Of a DNA stretch of 64,000 nt, positions 47,199-57,425 are shown one piece after another. The DNA is from Qipengyuania citrea (GTDB taxonomy: Bacteria > Pseudomonadota > Alphaproteobacteria > Sphingomonadales > Sphingomonadaceae). The DNA lies in contig NZ_WTYG01000002.1 of assembly GCF_009828015.1 (NCBI RefSeq), positions 639,360-703,359 of the forward strand, given 5' to 3'. Made by a program: the position numbers and the translations under genes. The notes below the pieces were generated by a model that saw nothing but the letters and a program-made list of their open reading frames with translations, did no database searches and was not told where the DNA came from. The stretch's first letter is position 1. Every line of letters starts with the position of its first letter.

Positions 47199-49315
47199 TG
47201 CGCCTGCGCCGCCGTGCCCGGCCCCGCGAGGTCGTAACCCAGTCGACGCTGGACAATGCCTTCGACCGGCGAACCTTCGTCATCGGCACCGCCATGGGCG
47301 GGCTTGGCGTGCTGCTGGCCGCGCGAATGGGCTATATCGCCATCGCCGAGAACGAGAAATACGAGCTCGAAAGCGAGAGCAACCGCGTCAACCTGTCGCT
47401 GATCCCCCCGCGGCGCGGCTGGATGCTCGATCGCAACGGCGCTCCGCTGGCTTCGAACCGGGCCGATTTCCGCGTCGACATCATTCCCGATCGCACCGAA
47501 GACCCCGATGCGACGATCGACGCGCTTACGACCATTCTCAATCTCGACGACAATCAGGCCGCCGATATCCGCAAACGGGTCGACGATGGGCCCGGCTACC
47601 AGCCCGTCGAGATCGCCTCGGGTATCAGCTATGACGAATTCGCCGCAGTCAGCGTGCGCCTGCCCGACCTTCCCGGCGTGGTTCCGCAGCGCGGCTTTTC
47701 GCGGTTCTACCCGACCGGGCCCAGCGTCGGCCATTTGCTCGGCTATGTCGGTCCGGCCAATGCCGAGGAATACGAGGAGCAGGACCGCAACCCGCTCTTG
47801 ATCACGCCCGGGTACAAGATCGGCAAGGATGCGCTGGAAAAGCAGTTCGAGCTCGACCTGCGCGGTGTGCCCGGCGCGCGCCGGGTCGAAGTCACCGCTT
47901 CGGGACGGATCATCCGCGATCTCGAGACCCGCGAAGACGTCCAGGGCGATCCCGTTCGGCTGACGATCGACGGCCCGCTGCAGGACTACGCGGCGCGCCG
48001 CATCGGCCTCGAAAGCGGCTCGGTCGTCGTCATGGATTGCGAGACGGGCGACCTCTTGTGCATGGCGTCCATGCCCAGTTTCGACCCCAACAGCTTTTCG
48101 CAAGGCATCGGGCGCGTCGAATACGCCATGCTGCGCGAAGACGAGCGCGTGCCGCTGCGCAACAAGGTGCTCAAGGGCCTCTATCCCCCCGGCTCGACGG
48201 TCAAGCCGATGCATTGCATGGCCTTCCTCGATGCGGGGATCAAACCCGACGAGGCGATCATGTGCGGTGGCGGGCGGCGGATCGGCAACCGCTTCTTCAA
48301 TTGCTGGAGCAACCACGGCCGGGTCGACATGGCGAAAGCAATCTATCAGAGCTGCGACAGCTATTTCTACCATTTCGCGCAGAAGATCGGTTTCGCCAAA
48401 GTCGCCGAATGGGCGCACAAGATGGGTCTGGGCGAGGAATTCCCCCTCCCCGTCACCAGCCAGTTCTACGGCACCGTGCCCTCCCCCGAATGGAAGCAGC
48501 GCAAGCACGACAGTGCCTGGCAGCCCTATGACACGGTGAATTCCTCGATCGGCCAGGGTTACTACCTGACCAACCCGCTGCAGCTGGCGGTGATGAGCGC
48601 GCGGATGGCGACCGGGAACAGGGTCATGCCGCGCCTGCAGCTAACCGGCGAAACCCCGCAGTTCGAGCATTTCGATTTCAGCCCCGACGAGATCGGCTAT
48701 GTCCGCCAGGCGATGAGCGACGTGGTCAACGGACCGGGCACCGCCGGGCGTGCGCGCTTGCCGTTCGACGACATCAAGATGGCCGGCAAGACCGGTACCG
48801 CGCAGGTTGTCTCGCTCAGCGTGTCCAATGGCCGGACCGGTCCCTGGAAGTATCGCGACCACGGATTGTTCGTGTTCTTCGCACCCTTCGACAAACCGAA
48901 ATACGCCGGCGCGGTGGTGATCGAGCACGGCGGCGGCTCGGGCGCGGCCTATCCCATCGCCCGCGACGTGATGACCTTCATGTTCGACCCGGCCAAGGGC
49001 ATGGACGCACTGCGCCCGCTCGAAGAACAGTGGGGCGGCAGCGCGCAGGAACGGCTGGATGCGAAATACCGCGCCTATGCCGCCGCGCAGGGTGAGGCGG
49101 TGCCCCCGGCCCCCTCGCGCGACGAGGATATCTTCGACCAGGTCGAGGCCGAAGCCCGCGTCGCGGCCCGCCAGCCCGAAAGCATTGCCGAAGAAGTCGG
49201 CCCCTCGCGCGTCGATACCCGCTCGCCCGAGGAAGTGTCGCAAGCCGCAGCCAGCGCGCGGGCCGACGCTACGCAGGGCGATCCTGCCGCGCCCACGCAG
49301 GACACCAGTGAATGA
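47198..49315 (+). CDS. mrdA: Penicillin-binding protein 2 (peptidoglycan DD-transpeptidase)
   Basis: A 705-aa class B PBP, the transpeptidase of the elongasome. An N-terminal membrane anchor (near residues 28-48) precedes the PBP dimerization domain (LIPPRRGWMLDRNGAPLA) and the transpeptidase domain. Active-site motifs are SxxK in YPPGSTVKPM (Ser about 332), SCD in QSCDSYFYHF near 385 and KTG in MAGKTGTAQV near 530. After about residue 610 an Ala/Glu/Pro-rich tail of about 95 residues is predicted to be disordered. Start and stop overlap mreD (TAATG) and rodA (ATGA). Confidence 0.95.
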   Translation: MRLRRRARPREVVTQSTLDNAFDRRTFVIGTAMGGLGVLLAARMGYIAIAENEKYELESESNRVNLSLIPPRRGWMLDRNGAPLASNRADFRVDIIPDRTEDPDATIDALTTILNLDDNQAADIRKRVDDGPGYQPVEIASGISYDEFAAVSVRLPDLPGVVPQRGFSRFYPTGPSVGHLLGYVGPANAEEYEEQDRNPLLITPGYKIGKDALEKQFELDLRGVPGARRVEVTASGRIIRDLETREDVQGDPVRLTIDGPLQDYAARRIGLESGSVVVMDCETGDLLCMASMPSFDPNSFSQGIGRVEYAMLREDERVPLRNKVLKGLYPPGSTVKPMHCMAFLDAGIKPDEAIMCGGGRRIGNRFFNCWSNHGRVDMAKAIYQSCDSYFYHFAQKIGFAKVAEWAHKMGLGEEFPLPVTSQFYGTVPSPEWKQRKHDSAWQPYDTVNSSIGQGYYLTNPLQLAVMSARMATGNRVMPRLQLTGETPQFEHFDFSPDEIGYVRQAMSDVVNGPGTAGRARLPFDDIKMAGKTGTAQVVSLSVSNGRTGPWKYRDHGLFVFFAPFDKPKYAGAVVIEHGGGSGAAYPIARDVMTFMFDPAKGMDALRPLEEQWGGSAQERLDAKYRAYAAAQGEAVPPAPSRDEDIFDQVEAEARVAARQPESIAEEVGPSRVDTRSPEEVSQAAASARADATQGDPAAPTQDTSE

Positions 49316-50430
49316 GCTCGATCGTTCCCGCGCCGATCGCACGGCAGCCTTGGCAGATGCTATTCCCGCTGTTCGTCCTGATCGCCTTCGGGGCGCTGGT
49401 CCTGTTCTCGGCGGCGGGTGGCAGCTGGGATCCCTACGCCTCGTCGCACGTGATCCGCTTCAGCGTGTTCCTGGTCATGGCGTTCGTCCTCAGCCGGTTC
49501 TCGCGCGAGCTGGTGCTGTTCTTCGCCTTCCCGATCTACGGCGTCGTCCTGGCAATGCTGCTTGCGGTGGAGGCGATCGGCTTCGTCGGTGGCGGCAGCC
49601 AGCGTTGGCTCAATCTGGGCTTCATGCAGCTACAACCGTCCGAGCTGATGAAGCCCGCCGTCGTGCTGGTTCTCGCACGCTACTATTCCGCATTGCCGGT
49701 CGGCATGGTCCCGACGCTCGGCGCGCTTCTCGTGCCCGGCCTGCTGATCCTGACACCCGTGGCGCTGGTGCTGCTGCAACCCGATCTGGGCACGTCGCTG
49801 GCGATCGTCTTCGGCGGGTCGATGGTGATGTTCGCCGCCGGCCTGCCGCTGCGCTGGTTCATCGGTGCGGCTGCGGCGGGCGCGGTTCTGGCGCCGGTCG
49901 CGTTCTTCTTCGGTCTGCAACCCTATCAGCAGAAGCGCGTGTTCACCTTCCTCGATCCCGAAAGTGACCCGCTGGGTGATGGCTATCACATCACCCAGTC
50001 GAAGATCGCCATCGGTTCGGGCGGTTTCTCGGGCAAGGGCTTCAACGAGGGTTCGCAGAGCCATCTCAACTACCTGCCCGAACCGCATACCGATTTCATC
50101 TTCGCCACCATGGCGGAAGAATGGGGTTTTCTGGGGGGAATCGTGGTGCTGGGCGCTTTCGCGATGATCCTGCGCTGGGGCCTGTCAGTCGCGCGCGCCA
50201 GCAGCGACCGCTTCGGCAAGCTGATCGCGCTGGGCATGACCGCGACGATTTTCTTCTACGTCGCGATCAATTTGATGATGGTCATGGGGCTTGCCCCCGT
50301 GGTGGGCATCCCGCTGCCGTTCATGAGCCATGGCGGCAGTTCGATGCTGACCAACATGATCTGCATCGGATCGCTGATGCTGGTCCACCGCTGGAACCGC
50401 AAGGCGCCGCGCACCGGGCTGCTGCGCTAA
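49312..50430 (+). CDS. rodA: Peptidoglycan glycosyltransferase RodA
   Basis: A 372-aa SEDS-family polymerase with about ten membrane helices. Signatures are GGGSQRWLNLGFMQLQPSE near residue 85, LQPDLGTSL near 160, LPEPHTDFIFATMAEEWG near 258 and GIPLPFMSHGGSSMLTNM near 330. It polymerizes glycan strands with PBP2. It is the last gene of the rod operon, and its TAA stop is shared with the TAG of the convergent luxR gene (CTAA). Confidence 0.95.
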   Translation: MSSIVPAPIARQPWQMLFPLFVLIAFGALVLFSAAGGSWDPYASSHVIRFSVFLVMAFVLSRFSRELVLFFAFPIYGVVLAMLLAVEAIGFVGGGSQRWLNLGFMQLQPSELMKPAVVLVLARYYSALPVGMVPTLGALLVPGLLILTPVALVLLQPDLGTSLAIVFGGSMVMFAAGLPLRWFIGAAAAGAVLAPVAFFFGLQPYQQKRVFTFLDPESDPLGDGYHITQSKIAIGSGGFSGKGFNEGSQSHLNYLPEPHTDFIFATMAEEWGFLGGIVVLGAFAMILRWGLSVARASSDRFGKLIALGMTATIFFYVAINLMMVMGLAPVVGIPLPFMSHGGSSMLTNMICIGSLMLVHRWNRKAPRTGLLR

Positions 50431-51137
50431 AGCTCGACCAATCCCAGCTTGAGCGCGCGCACCGTCGCGGTGACCCGGTCATTGGTGTCCAGCTTGTCGA
50501 AGATTCTTCGGGTATAGGTGCGTACGGTTTCAGGCGAAATGTCGAGGATCGTTCCGATATCGACCGACGACTTGCCCCGCCCCATCCATTCGAGCACCTC
50601 GCGTTCGCGCTCCGACAGCGAGACAGACGCCCGGCCGCCGTCCATGATCTTGCAGATCTGGAGATGCGCCGCGAGCAGCAGCGAATGGATCTGCTGCAAT
50701 TGCTCGTTCGAGAAACCGGCCGGGTCGCGCTCGAATCGCATCGAGCAATAGGCATTGCGGTTGCGCGGGCCGAACACGGCGAAACCGACCCAGTTGTCGA
50801 CCCCCGCAGTGACGGTTTCCTCGAAGAACCGCTCGGCTTTCGGGTCGCCGCGGCCGAGCTCGATCGCATCACGCCAGACCAGCACCGGTCCGTATTGGAA
50901 CGTCAGTCGAGGAACCGGATCGATCTCGCGCCACGCACCACTGACGTAGCGCCGCTGGAATTCGAGCGGATAGTCACGCGACCAGATGAAGGTCTTCTTG
51001 GAAGTCTGCGATTCGAAGATCGGCGTGAAATGGTAGCTGAACCAGGTGGCACCATTGTCGAGGCAGTTTTCGTAGACGAATTCCAGGATGGCCTCGCAAT
51101 CGGCCATCTTGGCAATATCTGCCGCAAAATCCCACAT
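50427..51137 (-). CDS. LuxR-type regulator with autoinducer-binding domain (LuxR solo)
   Basis: A 236-aa protein: autoinducer-binding domain (residues about 15-160) and C-terminal LuxR HTH (LSEREREVLEWMGRG and DISPETVRTYTRRIFDKL, about 170-230). Of the acyl-homoserine-lactone pocket positions, Y, D, P and W are kept (RRY, IDPV, VLVW), but the usual first Trp is Phe (DYPLEFQRRY). No luxI is in the window, so it is a solo that may bind another ligand. A dyad lies just upstream of the start. Confidence 0.85.
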   Translation of the reverse strand: MWDFAADIAKMADCEAILEFVYENCLDNGATWFSYHFTPIFESQTSKKTFIWSRDYPLEFQRRYVSGAWREIDPVPRLTFQYGPVLVWRDAIELGRGDPKAERFFEETVTAGVDNWVGFAVFGPRNRNAYCSMRFERDPAGFSNEQLQQIHSLLLAAHLQICKIMDGGRASVSLSEREREVLEWMGRGKSSVDIGTILDISPETVRTYTRRIFDKLDTNDRVTATVRALKLGLVEL

Positions 51138-51153
51138 CGCCTAATCAGCCCAA

Positions 51154-51182
51154 GTGCTTGTCCCCAAATTGAGGGACTGCAC
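51154..51182. promoter_or_regulatory. Imperfect dyad upstream of the luxR solo
   Basis: GTGCTTGTCCC (51154-51164) and GGGACTGCAC (51173-51182) form an inverted repeat with an 8-bp centre and one offset base. It starts 16 bp upstream of the luxR start and precedes the divergent small gene. It may be the binding site of this LuxR protein. Confidence 0.35.
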
Positions 51183-51272
51183 ATGTATCAGATTCGACTG
51201 CATAAGGACAACCAACGAACCGAAGGTGACGAAGGTAGGGCTAGTCACTGGACAACCAGGACATCTGACAGA

Positions 51273-51596
51273 ATGGCGCCCGAAAACCATTTGCAGCAAA
51301 TACACGACGGCGATTTTGCATCGTGCGGCAGCTGCAGCTTCGACACCTGCTGCCCCAAGATTCGCGACCTCGTCCTGTCCGCCGTGCGGCACGCCCAGGC
51401 CCGCGACAAGCCGATGACGGTCTGGGATCTGCCCAACGCGACCGACCTCACGCTGAAGGCCGCCTACGCCGCGGTACGGAATCTGGAATGCGAACGACTG
51501 CTGGTGATCGGCGACTGGTCGGGCCACCCGTTCGATGCGGTCCTGGCAGTGGCGGAGCCGGCGTCGGACACGAACCGGCACCAGCGCGCGGCATGA
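51273..51596 (+). CDS. Small Cys-rich protein with winged-helix-like segment
   Basis: A 107-aa protein not recognized as a named family. An N-terminal cluster CGSCSFDTCCPK could bind metal or sense redox. It is followed by TVWDLPNATDLTLKAAYAAV and RNLECERLLVIGDW, which have the pattern of a winged-helix recognition helix and wing. The ATG at 51273 is chosen; an in-frame ATG at 51183 would add 30 low-complexity residues that overlap the dyad. It is divergent from the LuxR gene and ends before tRNA-Lys. A regulatory role is inference. Confidence 0.6.
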   Translation: MAPENHLQQIHDGDFASCGSCSFDTCCPKIRDLVLSAVRHAQARDKPMTVWDLPNATDLTLKAAYAAVRNLECERLLVIGDWSGHPFDAVLAVAEPASDTNRHQRAA

Positions 51597-51606
51597 TCCG
51601 CATTTA

Positions 51607-51630
51607 GGGCTTTTCATACGCGAGAAGCCC
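51607..51630 (+). other. Stem-loop between the small regulator gene and tRNA-Lys
   Basis: A 9-bp stem GGGCTTTTC / GAGAAGCCC (one wobble) with the loop ATACGC, 10 bp after the stop codon. No U-tract follows. It overlaps a weak promoter-like pair, TTTTCA (51611-51616) and TATATG (51633-51638), that could serve the tRNA. Both readings are uncertain. Confidence 0.35.
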
Positions 51631-51693
51631 GCTATATGAGCGCCTCCCGAGTCGGGAACGCCCCTTCCACGGGGCCGCGGTACGCCGCAGTGT

Positions 51694-51769
<76 letters not shown>

Positions 51770-51836
51770 CCTTCCCCATTCCGTCATACCCCACACGCCG
51801 ATCCCACGACCATGGTTTTGCGGGCGAGGACGGTTC

Positions 51837-51885
51837 GTCACACTCGATGTGATACGTGCCATTGGCAATCACATTGCGATGTGAT
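51837..51885 (+). promoter_or_regulatory. Two palindromic operators flanking a TTGGCA -35 element before ribBX
   Basis: Site 2, ATCACATTGCGATGTGAT (51868-51885), has perfect 7-bp arms. Site 1 (51837-51853) repeats it as GTCACAC-TCG-ATGTGAT, with 5 of 7 left-arm bases and one base less in the centre. Their centres are about 32 bp apart, near three helical turns. A TTGGCA at 51862-51867 lies directly before site 2, so a repressor there would block RNA polymerase. There is no Shine-Dalgarno before the ATG, and the mRNA may be nearly leaderless. No FMN riboswitch is present. Confidence 0.65.
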
Positions 51886-51897
51886 ACCTCGCCCACC

Positions 51898-53142
51898 ATG
51901 GATACGATCGAAAAAGTTCGCACACTCGTCTCGCAGGGCCTGATGACTCGCGCCGGGCTTGCCCGGGCGGCTGGCCTGCACGCCAACACGCTGCGCGACT
52001 GCGCCGAGGACAGCTGGAACCCGACCTCCGAAACGCTCGGCAAACTCGAGGCTTTCCTCGAAGCCAATGACGACACGCCGGTTATCGTCGGCGCCGAGGA
52101 GATCATCGACGAGGCCCGCAACGGCCGCATGTACATCCTCGTCGACGATGAGGACCGTGAGAACGAGGGCGATCTGATCATCCCCGCGCAGATGGCCACG
52201 CCCAGCGCGATCAATTTCATGGCCACGCATGGCCGCGGGCTGATCTGCCTGTCGCTTGACCGCAAGCGCGTCGAGGCGCTGGGGCTCGAACCGATGAGCC
52301 GCGACAATCGCGAAAGCATGCAGACCGCTTTCACCACCTCGATCGAGGCCAAGGAAGGCGTCACCACGGGCATCAGCGCGGCTGACCGGGCCCGCACGGT
52401 CACCGTGGCGATCGATTCGGCCAAGGGTCCGGACGATATCGTCACCCCGGGTCATGTCTTCCCGCTCGCGGCGCGCGACGGCGGCGTGCTCGTCCGCGCC
52501 GGCCATACCGAGGCGGCGGTCGACATCTCGCGCCTTGCCGGGCTCAACCCCTCGGGCGTGATTTGCGAGATCATGAACGAGGACGGGACGATGGCCCGCC
52601 TCGATGATCTGATCGGCTTCGCGCGCAAGCACGACATGAAGATCGGCACGATCCGCGACCTGATCGAATACCGCATGCGGCATGACCACCTCGTCGAACG
52701 CGTGGCCGAAGACGGCTTCGAATCCGATTACGGCGGCGACTGGCGGCTGATCACCTATCGCAACACGGTCGACGAAAGCGAAAGCTACGTCCTGCAGAAG
52801 GGACATGTCGTCGAAGGCCAGCCCACGCTCGCGCGCGTCCACCCGATCTCGATCTTCGATGATGTCCTCGGCAAGCCCGGCCCGCGCAAGCGTACGCTGC
52901 AGCGCGCAATGCAGGCCGTGGGCGATCATGGCTCGGGCGTGATCGTGCTGATCACCGGGCGGCCCGCGGGCAATCGCGGCTACAGTGAAAGCGATTCCCA
53001 GCGCAATGTCGGCATCGGCTCGCAGATCCTCGCCGATCTCGGGATCGACGACATGATCCTGCTCAGCAATTCGCAGCCCAATGTCGTCGCGATCGAAGGC
53101 TACGGCCTCAACATCGTCGACCACCTGCCCATTCCGGAGTGA
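51898..53142 (+). CDS. ribB: 3,4-dihydroxy-2-butanone-4-phosphate synthase with N-terminal HTH and degenerate RibA-like domain (RibBX)
   Basis: A 414-aa protein in three parts. Residues 1-58 form a Cro/CI-like HTH ([20 protein letters not shown] then [15 protein letters not shown]). Residues about 60-265 are DHBP synthase, which makes the four-carbon unit of riboflavin from ribulose 5-phosphate: [23 protein letters not shown] and [10 protein letters not shown] are intact. Residues about 270-414 resemble GTP cyclohydrolase II but lack the zinc cysteines ([10 protein letters not shown] replaces RVHSECLTGD) and the RQEGRG motif, as in RibBX. It is followed by ribH after 5 bp. The HTH and the upstream palindromes suggest autoregulation. 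Confidence 0.92.
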   Translation: MDTIEKVRTLVSQGLMTRAGLARAAGLHANTLRDCAEDSWNPTSETLGKLEAFLEANDDTPVIVGAEEIIDEARNGRMYILVDDEDRENEGDLIIPAQMATPSAINFMATHGRGLICLSLDRKRVEALGLEPMSRDNRESMQTAFTTSIEAKEGVTTGISAADRARTVTVAIDSAKGPDDIVTPGHVFPLAARDGGVLVRAGHTEAAVDISRLAGLNPSGVICEIMNEDGTMARLDDLIGFARKHDMKIGTIRDLIEYRMRHDHLVERVAEDGFESDYGGDWRLITYRNTVDESESYVLQKGHVVEGQPTLARVHPISIFDDVLGKPGPRKRTLQRAMQAVGDHGSGVIVLITGRPAGNRGYSESDSQRNVGIGSQILADLGIDDMILLSNSQPNVVAIEGYGLNIVDHLPIPE

Positions 53143-53147
53143 CCCCC

Positions 53148-53570
53148 ATGGCCCGTTTCCTTATTGTCGAAGCCCGTTTCTACGACCATCTCAATGACAT
53201 GCTCGTAGCCGGCGCACGCGCCGCGCTCGAAGCGGCGGGACACGACGTCGATGTCCTCACCGTGCCCGGCGCACTGGAAATCCCCGGCGCGATCGCGCTG
53301 GCCTCGGAAAGCGGCCAGTATGACGGCTATGTCGGCATCGGCGTGGTCATCCGCGGCGAGACCTACCATTTCGAGATCGTCGCCGGCGAAAGCGCCCGCG
53401 GGATCATGGCATTGACGATGGACGGCATGGCCATCGGCAACGGCATCCTGACGGTCGAGAACGAGGACCAGGCGCTGGTTCGCGCGGACCCCAAGCAAAA
53501 GGACAAGGGCGGTGAAGCCGCGCAGGCAGCCATGGCCCTCCTGAAGCTGCAGGAACGCTTCGCCGGCTAA
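53148..53570 (+). CDS. ribH: 6,7-dimethyl-8-ribityllumazine synthase
   Basis: A 140-aa lumazine synthase that joins the RibB product to the pyrimidine intermediate in riboflavin synthesis. Motifs are [14 protein letters not shown] near residue 42, [14 protein letters not shown] near 68 (catalytic His) and [15 protein letters not shown] near 97. The ATG at 53148 is 5 bp after ribBX. The TAA stop is shared with the TAG of the convergent gene (CTAA). Confidence 0.95.
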   Translation: MARFLIVEARFYDHLNDMLVAGARAALEAAGHDVDVLTVPGALEIPGAIALASESGQYDGYVGIGVVIRGETYHFEIVAGESARGIMALTMDGMAIGNGILTVENEDQALVRADPKQKDKGGEAAQAAMALLKLQERFAG

Positions 53571-54658
53571 CGCGCCCCGTCGAGGAACTCGTCGAGGCCC
53601 AGCGGGGCGAATGGGCCGATGATCAGCTGTTCGAACACGCCGATCCCTTCGGACCCATCGCTTCCCGTAACCAGGACGGGAACCTGGACATGCAGGTTTT
53701 CCGGAGCCAGCGGGTCGCAATCGGCCAGCACGATGTCTTCGCGTTCGATCCTGAGCGGGCCGTGGTGCATGCCGTGGCCCCACTCGGGGCTGGTGTAGCC
53801 CAGCCCGCGCATCTGGAACCGGCCCAACGGTTCGAAAGTGACCTGTTCGGGCGCACCGCGTAGCGCGAGCGACAGTGTGCCCCCCAGCGGCCAGCGAGTC
53901 CCCGGTTCAAGCCGGGTACGCATGCTGCCGTGCCCTTCTGCAACCTCTGCCGCGCCCGCGCCCTCCCCGGCCCATGCGGCGCGGGTGTTCCACGCCTTGC
54001 CGTGCTGGTCGTTGTTGACGTGGAAGAACAGGCTGCCGGCGGGGAAATTGATCGGCGTCCACTGCCAGAAAAAGCCGGGAAGCGGCGCACCGGGCATGGG
54101 CTGCGGGTCGCGCGCGCCGATCGGGCGGACACCCCAGCTGCGATCGCGCGTCCCCATCGAACCGGCTGCCAGGTCCTGCTTCTCGCCATCGACCTCGATC
54201 CACCCGGCATAGCGGCCGTTCTGGGTCATTCGCGTGTAATCCATGAAGGCGCGCGGGCCGATACGGTGCGTGAAGCGCGGCTCCTCGATCGGGAAGGTGC
54301 GCCCGGTGAAGGTGATATCCGCGGCGACTCCTTCGAACGGTTCCACGCGCAGGCGGAGCACATTGAGCGCCTCGACGATTTCGATCGAGATCGGCCCCAC
54401 CGCCATCGCCATCCGCTCCATCCCCAGTTCCGCACTGGCGTGGACGCAGTGCTGGACCCCGTCGCGAACCACGGTGAAATGCGCATCGATGATGTCGAGA
54501 TGTGGATAGACCCCCAGCGCGGCGGCGAAGAACCCGCTCCCGTCGGGGGCATAACCATTGAAGAAATAGCGGTCGTAGAAATTGCGATCGGTGCCCGAAT
54601 AGGCCACCGGCTCGGCGGTCTGGTGAATCGGATATTCGTCTCCGCGGCTGAGAACCAC
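53567..54658 (-). CDS. Uncharacterized protein paired with phosphotransferase (possible DUF7064/7065, lipocalin-like)
   Basis: A 363-aa protein without signal peptide. Recognizable segments are [20 protein letters not shown] near residue 28, [20 protein letters not shown] near 165 and [12 protein letters not shown] near 200, which resemble uncharacterized AttH/CrtC-like two-lobed lipocalin proteins (DUF7064/7065) found beside phosphotransferases. I am not certain of the family. The start is a GTG overlapping the TAG of the phosphotransferase gene (TAGTG), so the pair is translationally coupled and probably acts on one substrate. Confidence 0.65.
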   Translation of the reverse strand: MVLSRGDEYPIHQTAEPVAYSGTDRNFYDRYFFNGYAPDGSGFFAAALGVYPHLDIIDAHFTVVRDGVQHCVHASAELGMERMAMAVGPISIEIVEALNVLRLRVEPFEGVAADITFTGRTFPIEEPRFTHRIGPRAFMDYTRMTQNGRYAGWIEVDGEKQDLAAGSMGTRDRSWGVRPIGARDPQPMPGAPLPGFFWQWTPINFPAGSLFFHVNNDQHGKAWNTRAAWAGEGAGAAEVAEGHGSMRTRLEPGTRWPLGGTLSLALRGAPEQVTFEPLGRFQMRGLGYTSPEWGHGMHHGPLRIEREDIVLADCDPLAPENLHVQVPVLVTGSDGSEGIGVFEQLIIGPFAPLGLDEFLDGAR

Positions 54659-55710
54659 TAGATCACCTCTTTCAATGCTTCGATACTGCCGCGCGCCTGC
54701 GCGAGCGAACAGGCGCCGCGCGCCATGGACAGGAAATTGGCATCCCCGCGTTCGGTCCGTTCCACGAAGGCGGCGCTGAACACTGCGGTCGAAACCCCGT
54801 GGAGGATCCCCAGTCGGTAATCGCGCTCGATCTCGTCGTGGGTCAGGGCAACGCCGCGCTCGCGCATTTCCGCGCGCCACAGGTCGAGCAACTCGCGCTC
54901 GTGTTCGCGCCATAGTCTTTCGCCCACGCCGCAGCCGATGAAGTAGCCGACATCGGTCATCGGGCGGCCGGCCGCGACGGTCTGCCAATCGAGTATGGCG
55001 ATCGGTTCTTGCCCGCCGCGAATATCGAACAGCATGTTGTCGAGCCGGAAATCGCCATGCACGAGGCATTGCGGGGGATCCTCGCGCCCGAACCAGGCGG
55101 AACTCGCCTCGGCCAACTGGTCGCATACCGCCATGCAGTCCGGGTCGAGACTGTCGGCGTAGCGCTCGCGGAAAATCGCCTGGGCCTGCGGATACATCGC
55201 GCCGAGCCGTTCGCGCAGGTCCGGCGGCGGCGCGATCCAGTCCGCCTCGAGCAATTCGGCATGGGCCCAGCTCGGCGCGTGGATCGCGGCCGCCTGGCGG
55301 ATTGCCGCACGGGCGTCGGCGATATCGCAGCCGTCAATCTGGTCTCCTTGCCGGGCGGGACCGACATCCTCGAACACCAGCAGGAAATTGGCGCCAGTCT
55401 CATCGGCATCCGCAAAGAAGACCCGCGGCGCGCGCACATCGAGCAGCGGCGCAGCCTCCCGGTAGAATGCCACTTCCTTGCGATAGAGGCCGAACATCGC
55501 GGCTGTCGTCCGGCTGGCGGTGTCTGCGGCGGGAAACTTGCCCGCCAGCGTCGGCGGCACATCGCCATCGCCCTCGATAAAGAACCGGACGCTGTCCCCG
55601 ACCTGTCCGGTGCCGATCGGCTCCCAGCGCAGGGCATCGACCCGCACGCCGAGCTGTTCGCCCAGCCACGCAGCCGTGACCTCGTCCGGATGTACCGGAA
55701 ATCGTTCCAA
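54658..55710 (-). CDS. Phosphotransferase family protein (aminoglycoside-phosphotransferase fold)
   Basis: A 350-aa APH-fold small-molecule kinase. Brenner motif CLVHGDFRLDNMLF near residue 218 and metal-binding AILDWQTV near 240 are intact. The N-lobe has KFPAADTASRTTAAMFGLY (ATP lysine near 65) and KEVAFYREAAP. The substrate is unknown; relatives are often wrongly called acyl-CoA dehydrogenases or resistance genes. The TTG at 55710 follows GGGGGAGAGGGG and gives the usual LERFPVHPDEV start; the frame is open to 55767. Confidence 0.83.
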   Translation of the reverse strand: MERFPVHPDEVTAAWLGEQLGVRVDALRWEPIGTGQVGDSVRFFIEGDGDVPPTLAGKFPAADTASRTTAAMFGLYRKEVAFYREAAPLLDVRAPRVFFADADETGANFLLVFEDVGPARQGDQIDGCDIADARAAIRQAAAIHAPSWAHAELLEADWIAPPPDLRERLGAMYPQAQAIFRERYADSLDPDCMAVCDQLAEASSAWFGREDPPQCLVHGDFRLDNMLFDIRGGQEPIAILDWQTVAAGRPMTDVGYFIGCGVGERLWREHERELLDLWRAEMRERGVALTHDEIERDYRLGILHGVSTAVFSAAFVERTERGDANFLSMARGACSLAQARGSIEALKEVI

Positions 55711-55735
55711 GCCCCTCTCCCCCAAGAGCAATGAG

Positions 55736-55760
55736 GGAACGCTAGCGGGCGATATGCGTC
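55736..55760 (+). promoter_or_regulatory. Possible EcfG-type promoter for the small membrane protein
   Basis: GGAAC (55736-55740), a 16-bp spacer and CGTC (55757-55760), one base from CGTT. A transcript start near 55767 would exclude the upstream ATG at 55754 and fits initiation at 55787. Confidence 0.35.
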
Positions 55761-55786
55761 CTGACAATCATGCAGGATACAACCCC

Positions 55787-56032
55787 ATGAACGGCCCCCT
55801 CGAATGGATCACCTCCATCGGGACGGTCGCCGCCGCATCGATGATCGCCTTCGACCTCGGACGCCGGGCAACCGCGTGGGGCTTCGTGCTGTTCTGCCTC
55901 GTTTCGGCGCTGTGGATCTACATCGGGCTGACCGAAGACGCAGTGCCGCTCGCCGCGATGAACGGCGTGCTGCTGCTGATCAACGCCTGGGGCGTATGGC
56001 AATACTGGTTCCACCCGAAGAACAGCGCCTAG
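55787..56032 (+). CDS. Small membrane protein of unknown function
   Basis: An 81-aa protein with three hydrophobic segments (WITSIGTVAAASMIAF, GFVLFCLVSALWIYIGL and LAAMNGVLLLINAWGVW), ending in a charged tail. No family is recognized with certainty. The ATG at 55787 follows no clear ribosome-binding site; an in-frame ATG at 55754 would add 11 polar residues, but it lies upstream of the likely transcript start. It is convergent with enolase, with a 24-bp gap. Confidence 0.65.
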   Translation: MNGPLEWITSIGTVAAASMIAFDLGRRATAWGFVLFCLVSALWIYIGLTEDAVPLAAMNGVLLLINAWGVWQYWFHPKNSA

Positions 56033-56056
56033 CGCCGCTCTTGGCGGAAGCGCGGG

Positions 56057-57382
<1,326 letters not shown>

Positions 57383-57425
57383 CTAAGACACTCCCGATCT
57401 GGGAGTCGCGGAGGCTCTATGCGCC

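Noticed and set aside
51770-51897. FMN riboswitch upstream of ribBX
   Set aside because: The gap is only 128 bp and lacks the conserved RFN-element segments; the palindromes are a better explanation of regulation.
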